Positions 62,753 through 64,000 of a stretch of DNA of 64,000 bases are shown here, piece after piece. This DNA is from CALEMW01 sp035447065 (lineage in GTDB: Bacteria > Krumholzibacteriota > Krumholzibacteriia > LZORAL124-64-63): NCBI GenBank assembly GCA_035447065.1, contig DAOTGJ010000005.1:62001-126000 (forward strand), in the 5' to 3' direction. A program made the translations under genes and the position numbers. A model generated the notes under the pieces. It worked only from the letters and a program-made list of their open reading frames with translations, was not told the origin of the DNA and searched no databases. The stretch's first letter is position 1; every line of letters begins with the position of its first letter.

Positions 62753-63493
62753 TCATAGCTTGAACCCTTCGCCCAGGTAGATCTCCCGGGCCTTGCTGTT
62801 CTGCACGATCTCCTCCGAGGTGCCGGCCAGCTCGATGCGGCCCTCGAACATGATGTAGGCGCGGTCGGTGATGGTCAGGGTCTCGCGCACGTTGTGGTCG
62901 GTGATCAGGATGCCCAGGCCGCGCTCCTTCAGCCGGGCCACGCTCTTCTGCAGGTCGGCCACGGCGATGGGGTCGATGCCCGCGAAGGGCTCGTCCAGGA
63001 GCATGAACTGGGGGTCGGTCACGAGCGCGCGGGCGATCTCCACCCGCCGCCGCTCCCCGCCCGAGAGCTGGTAGCCCTTGCTGGTGCGGATGTGGCCGAT
63101 GCGCATCTCCTCGAGCAGCTGCTCCAGCCGGTCGCGCCGCGCCGCCTTGTCCAGGGGCAGGGTCTCCAGGATGGCCATGATGTTGTCCTCCACGCTCAGG
63201 GCGCGGAAGATGCTGGACTCCTGGGGCAGGTAGCCGATGCCCAGGCGGGCGCGCTTGTACATGGGCAGGCGGGAGATGTCGCGGTCGTTGAGCAGCACGC
63301 TGCCCTCGTCCGGCTGGATGAAGCCCACGATGATGTAGAAGGTGGTGGTCTTGCCCGCGCCGTTGGGGCCGAGCAGGCCGGTGACCTCGCCGCGGCGGAA
63401 GCTCAGGTCCACGCCGTCCACCACGGCGCGGCCGCGGTAGCGCTTGCGCAGCCCGCTGGCTCCCAGGACGGCGTCGGCGGTGCGCACGTTCAT
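62753..63493 (-). CDS. lptB: LPS export ABC transporter ATP-binding protein
   Basis: A 246-aa ATPase powering LptFG. Walker A is GPNGAGKT (42-49), signature LSGGERRR, Walker B FMLLDEPFAGIDP. The last is the LptB-specific form. ATG 63493 overlaps the upstream LptC-like stop (ATGA). Its permease partners are at 50005-52487. Confidence 0.95.
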   Translation of the reverse strand: MNVRTADAVLGASGLRKRYRGRAVVDGVDLSFRRGEVTGLLGPNGAGKTTTFYIIVGFIQPDEGSVLLNDRDISRLPMYKRARLGIGYLPQESSIFRALSVEDNIMAILETLPLDKAARRDRLEQLLEEMRIGHIRTSKGYQLSGGERRRVEIARALVTDPQFMLLDEPFAGIDPIAVADLQKSVARLKERGLGILITDHNVRETLTITDRAYIMFEGRIELAGTSEEIVQNSKAREIYLGEGFKL

Positions 63494-64000
63494 CGCCGCG
63501 GCTCCCGCGTCTCGCCGCGCACCTCGGCCTTCACGTCGCGCAGCAGCTCGAAGGTGTCCAGGTCCGGCGTGGCGATCATGCCGTAGCCCGTCATCACGTC
63601 CTCGCCGCGCGTGAAGCGGTTGAAGACGTCGTTGCTGATCCTGCCGTCGGCGTTGGCGTACTTCAGCTCCTCGGTCTCCAGGCGGCGGCCGTCGCGCGTC
63701 ACCACCACCACGTTGCCCCAGGCGAAGAGGTCCTTGGTGCGCGAGTTGGCGCGGCCGCGGTCGCTGGTCAGGGTGCTGTGCAGGGTGTCGGCGCGGAAGA
63801 AGTCCATGTGCACCTGATAGAGCTCGGCGTCGTCCACGTCCACCCAGCGTTCGGTGCGGTCGCTGTGCAGGATCCAGCTGCGGCGGCCGTCGCGGCTCTC
63901 GGTGACGACGGAGTCGAAGAGCTCCTGGTCCGGCGGGTTCACGGCGTCGGCGACGGCCGCGGCGGTGGGCGAGTCCGGCTCCGTCCGTTCGCGCGCGCAG
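63490..64000 (-). CDS. LptC-like LPS export lipoprotein, cut by the window edge
   Basis: At least 169 residues of a periplasmic LptC/OstA-like beta protein. The frame stays open to the window end. Its last visible codon upstream is Cys (TGC, 63997-63999) followed by ARERTEPDSPTAAAV. That looks like the acylated Cys of a lipobox whose signal peptide lies beyond the edge. Family-like stretches are WILHSDRTERW, NSRTKDLFAWGNVVV and VMTGYGMIATPDLDTF. A GTG at 63942 would be only an internal start. It is followed by lptB with ATGA and no lptA between. Confidence 0.72.
   Translation of the reverse strand, partial: CARERTEPDSPTAAAVADAVNPPDQELFDSVVTESRDGRRSWILHSDRTERWVDVDDAELYQVHMDFFRADTLHSTLTSDRGRANSRTKDLFAWGNVVVVTRDGRRLETEELKYANADGRISNDVFNRFTRGEDVMTGYGMIATPDLDTFELLRDVKAEVRGETREPRR

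Overview
The window is GC-rich, gene-dense bacterial chromosome. No intergenic gap exceeds about 280 bases, and I saw no rRNA, tRNA, insertion sequence, phage gene or CRISPR array. The cell envelope genes are those of a diderm: LptB, LptF, LptG, an LptC-like protein, TonB-dependent receptor, OmpA-type lipoprotein. Type IX secretion parts (SprA, a PorV-type protein, a cargo-like protein with a C-terminal sorting domain) point to the FCB superphylum. High GC, split glycine decarboxylase (gcvPA/gcvPB) and a complete PTS with HPr kinase argue against ordinary Bacteroidota. A high-GC FCB-related lineage such as Krumholzibacteriota, Eiseniibacteriota or a neighbour is my guess; the phylum cannot be fixed from sequence reading alone.

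Layout. (1) 149-6997, minus: TonB-dependent receptor, sorting-domain protein and PorV-like protein in one operon, behind a near-consensus sigma-70 promoter at 7199-7227. (2) 7229-10580, minus: oligopeptide-type ABC importer (two permeases and a fused double ATPase) with no binding protein nearby. (3) 10862-14148, plus: large lipoprotein and outer-membrane-type protein. (4) 14145-19298, minus: glycine cleavage operon gcvT-gcvH-gcvPA-gcvPB, ending in a LipM/LplA-type lipoyl-assembly gene. (5) 19435-22974, minus: secreted cyclophilin and uvrA. (6) 23105-24277, plus: cysteine-desulfurase-like enzyme, facing an OmpA lipoprotein. (7) 24351-42014, minus: the translation/RNA cluster rimP-nusA-ylxQ-infB-(rbfA::nrnA fusion)-truB-ribF-rfbA-rfbC-rpsO-pnp-M16 protease-ktrB-ktrA-ompA. 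(8) 42212-49833, minus: sprA followed by an M28 glutaminyl-cyclase-like enzyme. (9) 50005-53769, plus: lptF, lptG and a PKD/lamin-tail lipoprotein. (10) 53904-64000, minus: lptC(partial)-lptB-rpoN-hpf-hprK-EIIA-EIIB-EIIC-EIID-ptsH-ptsI-metK.

How they fit together. The receptor/cargo/PorV operon and the sprA/cyclase pair are separate pieces of one envelope pathway: export by Sec, passage through SprA with PorV-type shuttles, and probably N-terminal pyroglutamate capping. At least three signal peptides in the window would leave Gln at position +1. The glycine cleavage operon carries its own GcvH modification gene. The PTS genes form a full phosphorelay (EI, HPr with His15 and Ser46, EIIA-D, HPr kinase) in the rpoN/hpf neighbourhood. 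The main oddities are the RbfA-NrnA fusion, an intrinsic-terminator hairpin in front of rimP-nusA, and dTDP-sugar genes spliced into the ribF-rpsO interval. Many genes overlap by 1-4 bases (ATGA, GTGA, TGATG), and many start with GTG or TTG. Where I moved a start, the Shine-Dalgarno sequence or family alignment decided it.
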